Positions 11,899 to 21,169 of a DNA stretch of 64,000 nucleotides are shown here, piece by piece. This stretch comes from Pisolithus tinctorius (Eukaryota > Basidiomycota > Agaricomycetes > Boletales > Pisolithaceae). A program made the position numbers and the translations under genes. Each line of letters starts with the position of its first letter. The first letter of the stretch is position 1. The stretch spans positions 2,790,001 to 2,854,000 of the forward strand of contig JANFAH010000006.1 of assembly GCA_024663395.1 (NCBI GenBank), written 5' to 3'. The notes beneath the pieces were generated by a model. That model searched no databases. It worked only from the letters and a program-made list of their open reading frames with translations, and had not been told where the DNA came from.

Positions 11899-12351
11899 TG
11901 TTACGTTTCACCCCTAACTTTTCCCTTTCTGTTGTACGTTTACCTCGTTTGTGATCCGTTGGACTTAGTTTCCTTTTAGAGCCATCTTCTCTCTGATCCG
12001 ACGGCTCTTTATCTCCACCACTAGCGTTACTGGCTCGCTACATGCTTAGGACATGTGTCGCCGTTGTTCAACCAATGGCGTAGTTACCTCGTTACATGCA
12101 GACGCCTCATGGTCCATTTCTGTGTAGTATTTAGACTGTCGGCTCAAGTCCTGGAAACCCAGACTTGAGCTGCTCAATCATACGCAGCGTTCCTCAGAAC
12201 TTCGCCCTCAGTGTCCCTTACCAGGACCACTCTTACCGGCGTTGCCCCAAAATCCTCTGTCGTTTACAGAGGTTACTGCAGCCGTTGCTCAGTAGAAACC
12301 TTAGTCTGCGTTTGAGCTCTCCCTACGTCTTGACTTCGGTCGAGCGTAACA
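11899..12351 (+). repeat. 3' LTR of element H
   Basis: 453 bp, nearly identical to the 5' LTR. The three differences are CG to CA changes. It is followed by the target duplication CAGAT. Confidence 0.95.
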
Positions 12352-12899
12352 CAGATAGAGGGTTGGAGATAACTCCGACAGACAGACAATGGAATCAGAG
12401 GGAGTAGGAACTAAGTTGATATTTGTACTGAAGAACAGTGGAGTACAGTACATGCTTTTATACTGCTACGGAGGTACAGTAACCGGAATTGGAACTGACA
12501 TATGGAGACTCATAAATTTTCAAGTAAAACTTCCTGGACGACAAATGAAGGGTAGACAGAGGACATACAAATGGGTAACACAGAACATCTAGAAAAGGAA
12601 ATAGTCCAGACATTGGACCATGTGGTGAACGCACTGTGGAGTACCTGACTGCGAAGGTAGTCACATGACCCCTCAGAGAACGGACCGCTCGGTCCAGTAG
12701 GAGAGAGACACAAGTCTGACAACAGTCGGAGCGGAGATGGTTCATAGACAATAGAAGGTGGGCGGAGTTGGTGTGGAGTGAGCGAATGACCGGCAGAAAA
12801 GGTTGCGGAGTGAGTAAAGACCTATGATGATCGCACGGTCATGACAGACTAAGTGAGTGTGAGGCTGAGTCTGGCCAGGGTTGAGACATGGCTATGACA

Positions 12900-14815
12900 G
12901 TACTCTTCTTCTTCATTGATCAGGTCAGGTGGTGGAGCTGGGAAGTTCAGTCTGTGAACGTCATTTTTGCAATACGGTGATAGGAGGGAAGCATGGAAGG
13001 TGTTATGGATCTTCCATCGTGTGGGAATTATGAGACGATAGGTAATCGGAGATAGGACGTTGGAGATGATGAAGGGTCCTTCTCATTTGGGGGCGAGCTT
13101 CCTATTTTCATAGGAGCATTTCAGATTTCATGCTTCTAGCCAAACCTTATCACCTTTTTGGAATGGGGTGAAGGGTCATGACAAGTGGTCTTTCATAGTT
13201 TTTTGGGCTAGATCATGGACCGCAAGGGCTTCTTCTCTAGCTTTTTGGAGTTCCTCAAGTCTGGACTTGGCAGTGGGAAGGTGGGTTTCCATGATAAGCA
13301 ATGGAAGGGGTTTCAGTTCATAGCCATACATGAGGTAGAATGGCAATTGATGGGTGATGGAGTGAGGATGGTGGTTATGTGTGAACTCAGCCATCAGGAG
13401 GTTCTCCACCCACAGGGTGGGGTTGTTCTGGCAAAAGATGCAGAGATAGGTTTCAACCTCCTGGTTGATGCATTCAGTCTCTCCATCTGTCTGAGGGTGG
13501 TAGGCTGTTGACAGGGCAAGGGAGTATCCCAAGAGGGAAGCAAGTTCTTTTGCAAAAGCAGAGGTGAACTGAGGGCCTTGATCTGATATAATTTTGTTGT
13601 ACAACCCAAAGTGGGAGTAGACTTTCTTGAAAAACAGTGCTGCAATGTTGGCAGCAGAGGCTGTTTTCTTAGTCAGTGCTAAAATTACCCCCTTTGTAAG
13701 CCCATGGTCTACCATGACCAAGAGGGAATTGTAACCCTTAGACAGGGGCAGGTCGGTGACCAGATTGCAAGAGATCTGTTGGAAGGGGCAGGTCAAGGTG
13801 GAGGGGATAGGTGTAAGGGGTGGTGTCATTGGATGGGTATTAACCTTATTTTGCTGGCATGTGGTGCAGCCTTCGACGTATTTCCGGACAAAGGAGGCGA
13901 GTCCAGGCCACCAGAATTCGGACGAGACGAGTTGTTGTGTTTTCAAGACACCTGGGTGTCCTGCAGAGGGGTGATCATGGTGGTTGGACACAACGGTCTG
14001 TTGAGGAGTAGGGTCATCAGGGATATACACCTGGTCTTTGTAAAGGAGGACCCTTTTGTCAAACTGCCAATCAGAGAGGTGGGATTTAAACAGAAGTGGC
14101 ATGTCAATGTTTTCAATGGCACGAAGTGCTGTTTGAACAACAGGATCTTTCATAGAGGAAGACGTGACCTTCTGGGTGAGGTTTGTGTCGATAAGATTAA
14201 CAAACATGGTTTGGGGAAGGAGGGTAACTCCTTTGTTGTCTGCATTGTTGTCAGGGATGTGGTCAGGTTGGCAGGAGAGTGCATCAGGTGCAGCCAGGTC
14301 TTTGCCTGGCACATGTTCAAGCTGCAGATCAAAATCTGCGAGGTCAAGAAGCCAGCACACCTGGCGACAGTTCAAGTTCTGTGGTGCTTTAAAGTAGGTC
14401 AAATTCTTGTGGTCAGTGAAGACCTTGACCAGGAATGGGGATCCATGGAGGTAGTGCCTCCAGGACTTCAATGCTCGAATAACTCCAAGTAGTTCTCTGT
14501 CATAGATGTTGTAGTTTCTTTCAGCAGGGTTAAATGACTGGGACAGGAAGGCACAGGGTTGCCACTGGCCATTAGAATCTTCCTGAAGGAGGATACCTCC
14601 AGTTGCATATTTCAACACATTGGTAGATATTGCGAATGGCCGAGAAACATCAGGCATTTGGAGGGTTGGTTGTGCCATAAAGATCCTTTTGAGGAGGTCA
14701 AAGGCGACCTGGCATTTCTTTGACCATTCCCAGGTGGTCGTTTTCTTGGTGAGGTCAATAAGGGGGCAGGCGATGTCAGAATAGTAGGGGACAAATCTTC
14801 TGTAGAAGTTTGCAA
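12900..14815 (-). pseudogene. Element J pol, 3' half: RNase H and integrase, truncated before chromodomain
   Basis: RNase H (FAISTNVLKYATGGILLQED near 14,620) and the integrase HHCC finger are readable, as are catalytic segments (SCNLVTDLP, IISDQGPQF, DGETECINQ) and the C-terminal region (RWKIHNTFHASLLSPY near 13,000). Several Arg codons of H are TGA here, for example in the stretch 13,080-13,190, again fitting CpG decay. The gene ends at 12,900 by insertion of L. Confidence 0.88.
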
Positions 14816-14828
14816 ATCCTAAAAAGGA

Positions 14829-15622
14829 TCATACATCTTTAACCTTCTTGGGAATGGGCCATTCTGCAATTCCTTGGACCTTGACCGGGTCCATGGCGAT
14901 GGTATTCTCTTTGATGATCATGCTGAGGTATTCCACCTCGGCAAGATCGAAATGACATTTTTCTAGTTTCAGAGGGAGAGAGAGTTCCCTCATTCTTTCA
15001 AGGACACAATTGGTTCTTTCCTTGTGTTCTTTGGGGTTGGTGGAGAAGATTAGGAGGTCATCCATGTAGATAACCAGCCATCCTTCAGCGATCATGTCTT
15101 GGAAGGAGTCATTCATGAATCGTTGGAAGGTGGCAGGGGAGTTGCATAACCCAAAGAACATGACAGTTGGTTCAAAGAGACCCTTGTGTGTGATGAATGT
15201 GGCTTTCCAATGGTCTCCTTCTTTGATATGGACATTGTTATAGCCTGATCTGATGTCCATCTTTGTGAAAATTGATGCTCCCTTGAGTTTATTGATGAGA
15301 TCTGAAATGAGGGGGAGAGGATATGCATCCTTCACTGTATTTTTGTTCAGATACCAATAATCTTGGCAGGGGCGGAGGGTGCCATCTTTCTTTCCAACAA
15401 AGAAGAAGGGTGTGGCTTGGGGGGACTTTGAGGGGCGGATTTTCCCTTCTCGAAGGTTTTCTTCAATGAACTTTTCTGCAGATTCTCTTTCCAAGGGAGA
15501 GAGTGGATATGCCTTTTGCCACCTTGGGGACAAAGTCCTCAACAAGGTTGATGGCATGATCATATGGTTGTGATGGGGGTAAGACCCTGTCAGAAGGTTT
15601 CTCGAAAACTGAAGCAAAGTCC
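14829..15622 (-). pseudogene. Element J pol: reverse transcriptase
   Basis: The RT domain carries the YMDD box ([11 protein letters not shown] near 15,060-15,080) and ends in KKVKDV before a TGA that replaces Arg, at the homologous place where H also has a TGA. The N-terminal end is [19 protein letters not shown], with one frame change around 15,530. It connects across the Harbinger insertion to the protease part at 18,775. Confidence 0.88.
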
Positions 15623-15642
15623 TTAGGCGCCGTTCACCCTCC

Positions 15643-15784
15643 GAAGTCAAAGTCGAAAACTTCGACTTTGACTTCGGCAATGTAGTCACGTGATGATTAT
15701 ATAAGCTGTGCACGCTCGTGCAAATGCAAAGTCCAAGTTTCGGCCTTCTGCTTTAGTAATGTAGTCATGTGATGATTATATAAG
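15643..15784 (+). promoter_or_regulatory. Subterminal hairpin and duplicated TATA-containing block at the left end of K
   Basis: A perfect inverted repeat, GAAGTCAAAGTCGAA / TTCGACTTTGACTTC, lies at about 15,642-15,674. A block of about 30 bp (AATGTAGTCACGTGATGATT then ATATAAG) occurs at 15,686-15,713 and again at 15,757-15,784. Each copy ends in a TATATAAG-like box and holds a CACGTG/CATGTG E-box-like core. The second copy is about 60 bp upstream of the transposase ATG, so it is the likely promoter. Such subterminal repeats are commonly transposase-binding sites, but that is inference here. Confidence 0.55.
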
Positions 15785-15845
15785 ACAACAACACAACTTG
15801 TAGTTCAATAGATAACATTGTGATAACAGATCAAACAACTCTGCT

Positions 15846-17158
15846 ATGGATCTTGAAGCACAGCAGCTCCAGCACCATCGTCATCGCCGTCTTGCTGCAC
15901 TTGTAGTAGCAGTGATGATCCAGGTGCTATGCCTCTATGACCTCCTTTTTCATTCTGACTCAGAACCAATCCCCTACCATACCTCAATCCTGACTGGTGA
16001 GGGGTGGATGCTAGAGCTCCTGAATGGTCATCCAGACAGGATACGGACTTGCCTTGGTGTCAGCCATGGGGTTTTTGATCACCTGATGCAGGTGCTCACC
16101 CATCATGGTTTTGTGCCTTCTCGCAATGGAGTTTCTGTGGAGGAACAACTTGGGATATTCCTCTACACCTGTGTTACTGGGTTGTCATCCCAGCATGTTG
16201 CTGAGAGGTTCCAGCACTCACCAGGGACCATCACTAGGTAGGGAGTTCATTGGACTGTCTGATATTTTTCTCACAATTTTTTAGATATTTCAAAGCAATG
16301 TTGGCTTTCTTTTCTGGGGGACAATTCTATGCATCCCAAGTGCAATTCCCCACCAACAACACTCCCATATCAACTATGATTACTAGTGACCCACGCTTCC
16401 GATTTTTCCAGGATTGTATTGGTGCAGTTGATGGCACTCATATTCGAGCATTCACTGCTGCTGAGGACCAGCCTTACATGAGGAACTGGAAGGGCTACCT
16501 ATCTCAAAACTGTCTCTTCATCTGTGATTTTGACTTCTTCTTCACATATGCCCTCACTGGCTTTGATGGGTCAACTGCAGATGCAACCATGTGGCATGAT
16601 GCACACAGGAATGACTTGCACATGCCACCTGGGAAGTACCTTCTTGCAGATGCAGGGTTTGGGACCTGTGATGCACTTCTGGTTCCCTATCAAGGTGTTT
16701 GTTACCATCTGAAAGAATGGCGCCAGGCTGGATTAAGGTAAGTTGCTATTCCATTCTGCTCAGTGTACCTGTAACTTCTAATTTATAGACCTCAAAACCG
16801 AGAGGAGTTATTCAACCTTCACCATGCTGGACTTAGAAATGCCATTGAACGGATATTTGGTGTTATAAAACGCAGGTGGAGGATTCTTCAAATTCCCCCT
16901 GAATATAGCATCCACACCCAAACTCAAGTACCTGCTGCTCTCTGTGCCCTCCACAATTTCATATGGCGCTATGATCCAGAAGAGTTCTTTGACCCTGAAC
17001 TTGCCATGGACATAGGAGAGGATGATGGTATTGGAAGCCTTGGTGATGGACCAGCAGATGCTGCAGAGAGGAGAAGGGCTGATAATAGGCGTGACAACAT
17101 TGCAGAGGAGATGTGGATTGACTATCAGCACCAGCTTACAATTAGGGGCCTTCTCTGA
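15846..17158 (+). CDS. Harbinger transposase (DDE superfamily, HARBI1-like), three exons
   Basis: Exons 15,846-16,237, 16,285-16,737 and 16,789-17,158 are joined by introns of 47 and 51 bp with GT-AG ends. Phases match and give 404 aa. The N-terminal part (residues 1-130) has a helix-turn-helix-like stretch (VEEQLGIFLYTCVTGLSSQH). The catalytic triad is visible as CIGAVDGTHI, LLADAGFG and RNAIERIFGVIKRRWRIL, the DDE_Tnp_4 pattern. It would cut and paste K at TTA sites together with the Myb-like partner encoded convergently downstream. No stops or frameshifts were seen. CpG is scarce in this gene but common in its partner. Confidence 0.93.
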
Positions 17159-17382
17159 GCCTGAACATTCAGATTTCATGGTGTACAAATATATGTTCTT
17201 ACAATTGTTTCACACTCATGTAGAAAAATAACTTCCATTGTCAATAGGAAGCTAGTCATAGTCATGTACATTTTATTATGTACATGTTTGTATAAAGGGG
17301 GGGGGGGACTTGAAAGGATATGCAGGGGGGGGGGGGGGGGGGTACATTTGTATATTGTAAAAAAAAAAAACAAGATGAACAC
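17159..17382. other. Intergenic spacer between convergent Harbinger genes with G runs
   Basis: A non-coding spacer holding runs of 11 G (17,297-17,307) and 18 G (17,325-17,342), then an A run at about 17,359-17,370. No gene seen. The G runs could form four-stranded structure or simply be slippage products. Confidence 0.7.
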
Positions 17383-18667
17383 CTATCTCTGCCCATCCCG
17401 GTACTTCATCAGCCGATGCTGCACCCAAATCTGCTTCGCTGGCTCCTGATGCTTGAGGAAAATGTTCACTTCATCTGGGGTCGCACTGAGGAAGTAGTCA
17501 CCGATGTCGATCCAATCGTCTGTCGAGAGCTGCGGCATGCTGTTGATGTAGTCCATGGCAGCATCGACGAGGGGATTGGTAGTGGGTGGCAGGGGCAATG
17601 GGGCAGCGATCGCATGCGTGAAATTATCGAGCCTGGAGGTGATGGCAGCGATGAATGAACTGTGATCTTCTTCAGCGCACGCTTTGGCTGATGGGGGCTG
17701 AGAGCGCTTCGATCCACCTTTGGACATCGCAACAGACTCGGCTTTCCTTTTTCCATGACTGATGCTGGTGACGGCCGATGACGACGACGACCCGGCTGAC
17801 GCATGTGACAAAAAACTTGATGGTGCAGAAGGGGGGATGGAGTTCAGATCCACGGACTGTGTGTCCTTGCGACAGTGAGCGTTGAGAGCGTGCATCATGT
17901 CGAGGAGGGAGAGGGAGGGAGGGGGGGTAGGAATGGTCGAAGTGGTGGGGGGTGTGGTAGAGGCAGGAGTATCGAAGGCAGAGGTCGTGGTTGTACAAGG
18001 CGTGGTAGTGGCGTGTGGCCAGTAGATAAACTGACCTCGGCTGTGTGAGGGGAGAAGGAGCTCAACACTGGCGAAGTGGGGGAACCCAGAATTGCGAAAT
18101 GGCTTCGCGTCTTTGTGCGCCTGACTAGATGTTAGTGGATGATCCGACAAGGAAAAAACTACATTACCTTTACATACCGATCCCAAAGATCGGCGTTGTC
18201 CAGCAAGATCATCGCACCGTGCTCGTCGTCATAAGCAAAGCCAGAGGCCACCGATTTAAGATCGGCGACAGCGTAGTAGGATTTTTTAAGCTGGATAATT
18301 GTTAGCAAGGCAAAAAAAAAAGAATGATACGATGACTTACCGCCTTGAACTTCCGCTCACACGATTCAGCTGTCTTATCACCATTATCCGGACCCGGTGG
18401 ATGATTATGAGCCATGTGGGCTGCTGCGGTGTTCCACGTAGCCTTCTTAAAGTTCCCATCGCCGGCCTGTGAAAGATGAGAGGCCAAGAAATCCAATAAT
18501 GCGCCTTCCTCCTCTGTTGTCCATACCGCAGCTTTCTTGCAAGTCCTGGGTGGAGGCAGGGGGTTCTGCAGGTCTAGAGGATTGATTGTAAGGCCATGCG
18601 AGCGCAACGAGCAGGTTGATCCCGCAGATGAGCCAGACATTCGATGATCGTAGTAACCGGGTGACAA
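17383..18667 (-). CDS. Myb/SANT-like DNA-binding accessory protein of Harbinger K, three exons
   Basis: Exons (minus) 18,341-18,667, 18,168-18,290 and 17,383-18,120 are joined in phase 0 by short GT-AG introns, giving up to 395 aa. Translation may instead start at 18,640 (MSGSSAG). The first two exons carry a trihelix/Myb-type domain: VWTTEEEGALLDFLASHLSQ, then ATWNTAAAHM, then CERKFKALKKSYYAV and DLWDRY. A Ser/Thr/Pro-rich middle and a C-terminal helical segment (TPDEVNIFLKHQEPAKQIWV) follow. In Harbinger elements this partner helps bring the transposase to the nucleus and to the element ends. That role is inferred from the pairing. Confidence 0.85.
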
Positions 18668-18777
18668 TGGTTCGTACCTCAGGTGGATGCATGTGACAGT
18701 TCACATCATGTGAGCCTCTTAACCGAAGCTGAAGTCGAAAACTTGGACTTCGCATTCGCAGGGTGAATGGCACCTTA

Positions 18778-19514
18778 TATTCTTCTGGGAGGACTGCCTT
18801 CAGTTTCTTCTTGTGTTCTTCCTGGGCTAATTCAGTAGCCATGGTGATCTTTCTGAGAAGACTATTGTTTGGATTAATCTTCTTAGCTTCTTCGATGAGT
18901 TTCCTGACCGACATCATGAAGTGTGCTCGGATGGTTTCGTCTTCTGGTTCTTCATAGTCCATGAACTTGTTTATCCCTTTCTTCTCAGTAGGGGAGACAA
19001 GATTCACAGAGGGTTCTTCTACTGCAACAGAAGAGATGTTGCATTTTAGTTCTTTAAACCTGTCAGTCTCTTCGTCAATGGACAACGTGCCCATCCTCCA
19101 ATCAACAACAAGGTTATTTTCTTGTAGCCAAGGGAGGCTGAGAATGACATTTTCTGTTCCACAGTTGATAACGTGGAAGAAGAACTGATGGACGAGTCCT
19201 TTAACCTTGAAGTAGAGGGTGGCGGAAAACAATATCTTTCCCTTGGAATTTTGGGTACCATCCACATTTTTGGCCAGGATGGGTTCTGCGAGTTGTTGAG
19301 TGGGGATTCAGTGCTTTTGCACAAAGGCCCAATCAATACAGGAGATTTCTGCTCCAGAGTCAACTAGAGCAGTGGTGTTGACAACTTTGGTGGTTCTTTC
19401 TGAAGTGTAGAGGGAGATGGGGATCTGCATAGTACGTTCTGGTGTAGAAGATACAAGTACAGGCACAACAGAGATAGAACTGTCCTTGGTTGCAGGAACA
19501 TCTGGCATCAACAC
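18778..19514 (-). pseudogene. Element J protease region
   Basis: The aspartic protease core TTALVDSGAEISCIDWAF is near 19,320-19,375 and the C-terminal part ILSLPWLQENNLVVDWRMGT near 19,090-19,150, followed by a linker (LRKITMATELAQEEHKKKLK) leading into RT. The protease would mature Gag-Pol. Frames shift between the two halves (about 19,265-19,310). The coding sequence is cut at 18,778 by Harbinger K and resumes at 15,622. Confidence 0.85.
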
Positions 19515-19624
19515 AGAGTTCCCTTCTAAAAATCCTTTCCAAGTGCCCTTGTGATGTTTACCAGAGCGATGGAGGGACCAGGTGACTTTTCTTCATCATC
19601 ACTTTCTTCAACTTCAACAATCTT

Positions 19625-20660
19625 TCAGATTTTCTTGACCTTCTTTTGGGGGGTCTTCCCTTTATTGGGACATTCTCGAGAGAGATGTGCTTTGTTTCCG
19701 CAACCAAAACATCTTCCTTCTTTGATGTGATGGTCCCTTTCTTCTTTGGAGAGTCTCACTCCATCCACATCCATGGCATTGGGATCTTTTTCTTCGGTGA
19801 GGTTGTTCTTGGGATAGAATGTCCTCTTCTCCTTCTTTCTGGAGAATTCATTCACTTTTCTCCATTTGGCATCAAACTTTTGTGCCTGGGTGTACCACTC
19901 AGTGATCTTGGTGGGAGTGGTTTCCATCATATGGATTCGGTTCACAATGAAAGGTTTGACTCATTGTGAGAAGAACTCAATCAATGTGATGTCTTCCGTA
20001 ATGGTAGAGTCAGTGGTGGCAGTTCAGAAGTCGGTGATGTATTGCTCCACCGAGTCTTTCTGTTTCATTGTGCACAATTTGGCAATTGCTGTACTGGCAG
20101 TGTTGGAGGAGGTGAAAGAATTCTTGAAATCTTTTGTAAAATCAGCAAAGGTGCCAAAACTCAGGGGGGTCTTTTCCAGAGAGGTTTCTGGAAGGTAGCT
20201 GCCCAGGAATGGGCAACACCTTTCTTCATGTATGACAGGGCATAGACGACCTTTATGGTCTCCATGTCATAAATTTCTTCATTGACCAAGAGATAGGTCT
20301 GTATGGAGTACAGCCAGCTCATAGCAGTCTTCTGGTTGCCATCAAAATCAGATGGTGCACCAATCTTCAGTTCAGTGGCTTTGACAGCAGTAGCACCAGT
20401 CATTGCCTTTGATGATGAACTAGACATCATATTCAGTGGTGGGGGTGGTACTGTGGGGAGTGCAGGAGAAGGTACAGGTGGGATGGGAGTACTGAGAGTG
20501 GCGAGGGACTGGTTGAAGAGGTTCGAGAGGATTCCTGAGGTAAAGCCTCTATCCAGTTGTTCAGGTTTGTTGGAGGAGGTGTCAGTGACAGTGCTTTCCT
20601 GTTCTTCATCAGATGACGATTCTTCATGAGTGGGTCACAATGGCGCCCAACATCAATTGT
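19625..20660 (-). pseudogene. Element J gag with CCHC zinc knuckle
   Basis: The N-terminal capsid part (KIGAPSDFDGNQKTAMSWLY near 20,330-20,390) closely matches H. The C-terminal part has RLSKEERDHHIKEGRCFGCG and NKAHLSRECP, a CCHC knuckle, at about 19,680-19,740. Frameshift and stop codons break the middle (around 19,950-20,190). This copy shows what H has lost. Confidence 0.85.
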
Positions 20661-20727
20661 TTTGGGGGTTCATGGTGGTGCACTAAACAGTGACCAATTT
20701 GGCCAAAGGCTGGCAGACTTGAGCTTT

Positions 20728-21169
20728 TGTTATGCTCAACCAAAGTCAAGACATAGGGAGAGCTCAAATGCAGACTAAGGTTTCTACTGAGCAATGGCTG
20801 CAGTAACCTTTGTAAATGACAAAGGATTTAGGCAATGCTGGTAAGGGTGGTCCAGGTTAGGGACAGTGAGGGCGAAGTTCTGAGTGAGAATGCTGTGTAT
20901 GATTGAGCAGCTCAAGTCTGGGGTTCCAGGACTTGAGCCAGCAGGCTAAATACTACAGAGGGATGGACCATGAGGCATCTGCATGTAATGAGGTAACTAC
21001 ACCATTGGTTGAACAGTGGCAACACATGTCTAAGGCATGTAATGAGCAAGTAATGCTAGTGGTGGAGATAGGGAGCCGTCAGATCAGAGAGAAGACGGCT
21101 CAAAAAGGAAAGAAACATCCAACAGATCAAACATGCAATAAACAAAGAAAACAAGGGTGAAACATAACA
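20728..21169 (-). repeat. 5' LTR of element J
   Basis: 442 bp. On the minus strand it runs TGTTATGTTTCACCC ... GAGCATAACA, colinear with the 453-bp H LTR but with many CG to TG/CA changes. The right end meets the pol gene of element E. Confidence 0.88.

Larger units (their letters stand above)
6696..12351 (+). mobile_element. Ty3/gypsy chromovirus H, complete with both LTRs, 5,656 bp
   Basis: A recent insertion with 453-bp LTRs at each end (TGTTACG...CGTAACA) and a perfect 5-bp target duplication CAGAT (6,691-6,695 and 12,352-12,356). By my base-by-base comparison the LTRs differ at three sites, each a CG-to-CA change. Inside are a gag fragment, a pol frame with RT, RNase H, integrase and chromodomain, and a long C-terminal tail. 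The gag 3' part, its CCHC knuckle and the protease are missing because of an internal deletion near 7,906. A polypurine tract (AGAAAGGGGG) sits at 11,886-11,895, just before the 3' LTR. It lies inside solo LTR G2. Confidence 0.95.
6472..12846. repeat. Solo LTR of family G, copy G2, split by element H
   Basis: The LTR begins TGTCAAGTCTGGGCC at 6,472 and ends GGTCATGACA at 12,846, with TGTCA/TGACA inverted ends. It is flanked by the perfect 5-bp duplication GACTA (6,467-6,471 and 12,847-12,851). Removing element H and one copy of its CAGAT duplication leaves about 714 bp, colinear with copy G1 at 38,519-39,252. A TATA box (TATATAAG) lies at 6,509-6,516. No coding sequence is attached. It sits inside the LTR of element L. 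Confidence 0.88.
4182..12899 (-). repeat. 5' LTR of element L, interrupted by copy A and by G2/H
   Basis: On the minus strand this LTR begins TGTCATAGCC at 12,899 and appears to end CTTGACA at 4,182, giving TGTCA/TGACA ends just upstream of the L gag. Only three pieces belong to it: 4,182-4,537, 6,352-6,471 and 12,852-12,899, about 524 bp in all. The rest is the copy A unit (flanked by CCGG) and the G2 solo LTR with H inside it (flanked by GACTA). A TATA-like stretch (minus TAGTATATAAAC) lies at 4,421-4,432. The right end abuts the integrase gene of J directly before its chromodomain, so L inserted there. The left limit is inferred from the TG...CA ends and may be off by some bases. Confidence 0.65.
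15626..18774 (+). mobile_element. PIF/Harbinger DNA transposon K, two genes, TTA target duplication
   Basis: 3,149 bp between direct TTA repeats (15,623-15,625 and 18,775-18,777). The ends are inverted: left GGCGCCGTTCACCC, right (reverse complement) GGTGCCATTCACCC, continuing as a weaker inverted repeat. Removing the element and one TTA restores the host frame ...[17 protein letters not shown], matching the pol of H, so the boundary call is strong. Two convergent genes are inside: a DDE transposase (plus) and a Myb/SANT-type accessory gene (minus), the standard Harbinger pair. Both reading frames are intact in my splice models, so the element could be active. Confidence 0.95.
12900..21169 (-). 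mobile_element. Ty3/gypsy element J (same family as H), 5' part, split by Harbinger K
   Basis: A minus-strand element whose 5' LTR is at 20,728-21,169. Gag, protease, RT, RNase H and integrase follow leftwards to 12,900, where the LTR of element L cuts the gene at INEEEEY, just before the chromodomain. The 3' remainder should lie beyond the left edge of the window. K (15,626-18,774) interrupts the protease-RT region. Coding parts share most residues with H but have many stops and few CpG, so J is older. J itself sits in the integrase region of element E. Confidence 0.9.

Noticed and set aside
13704..14492. A 262-codon plus-strand frame inside element J
   Set aside because: It is antisense to a well-matched integrase/RNase H region and has no domain of its own.
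17297..17342. Functional terminator or G-quadruplex switch between the Harbinger genes
   Set aside because: Homopolymer G runs are present, but nothing beyond composition supports a role.
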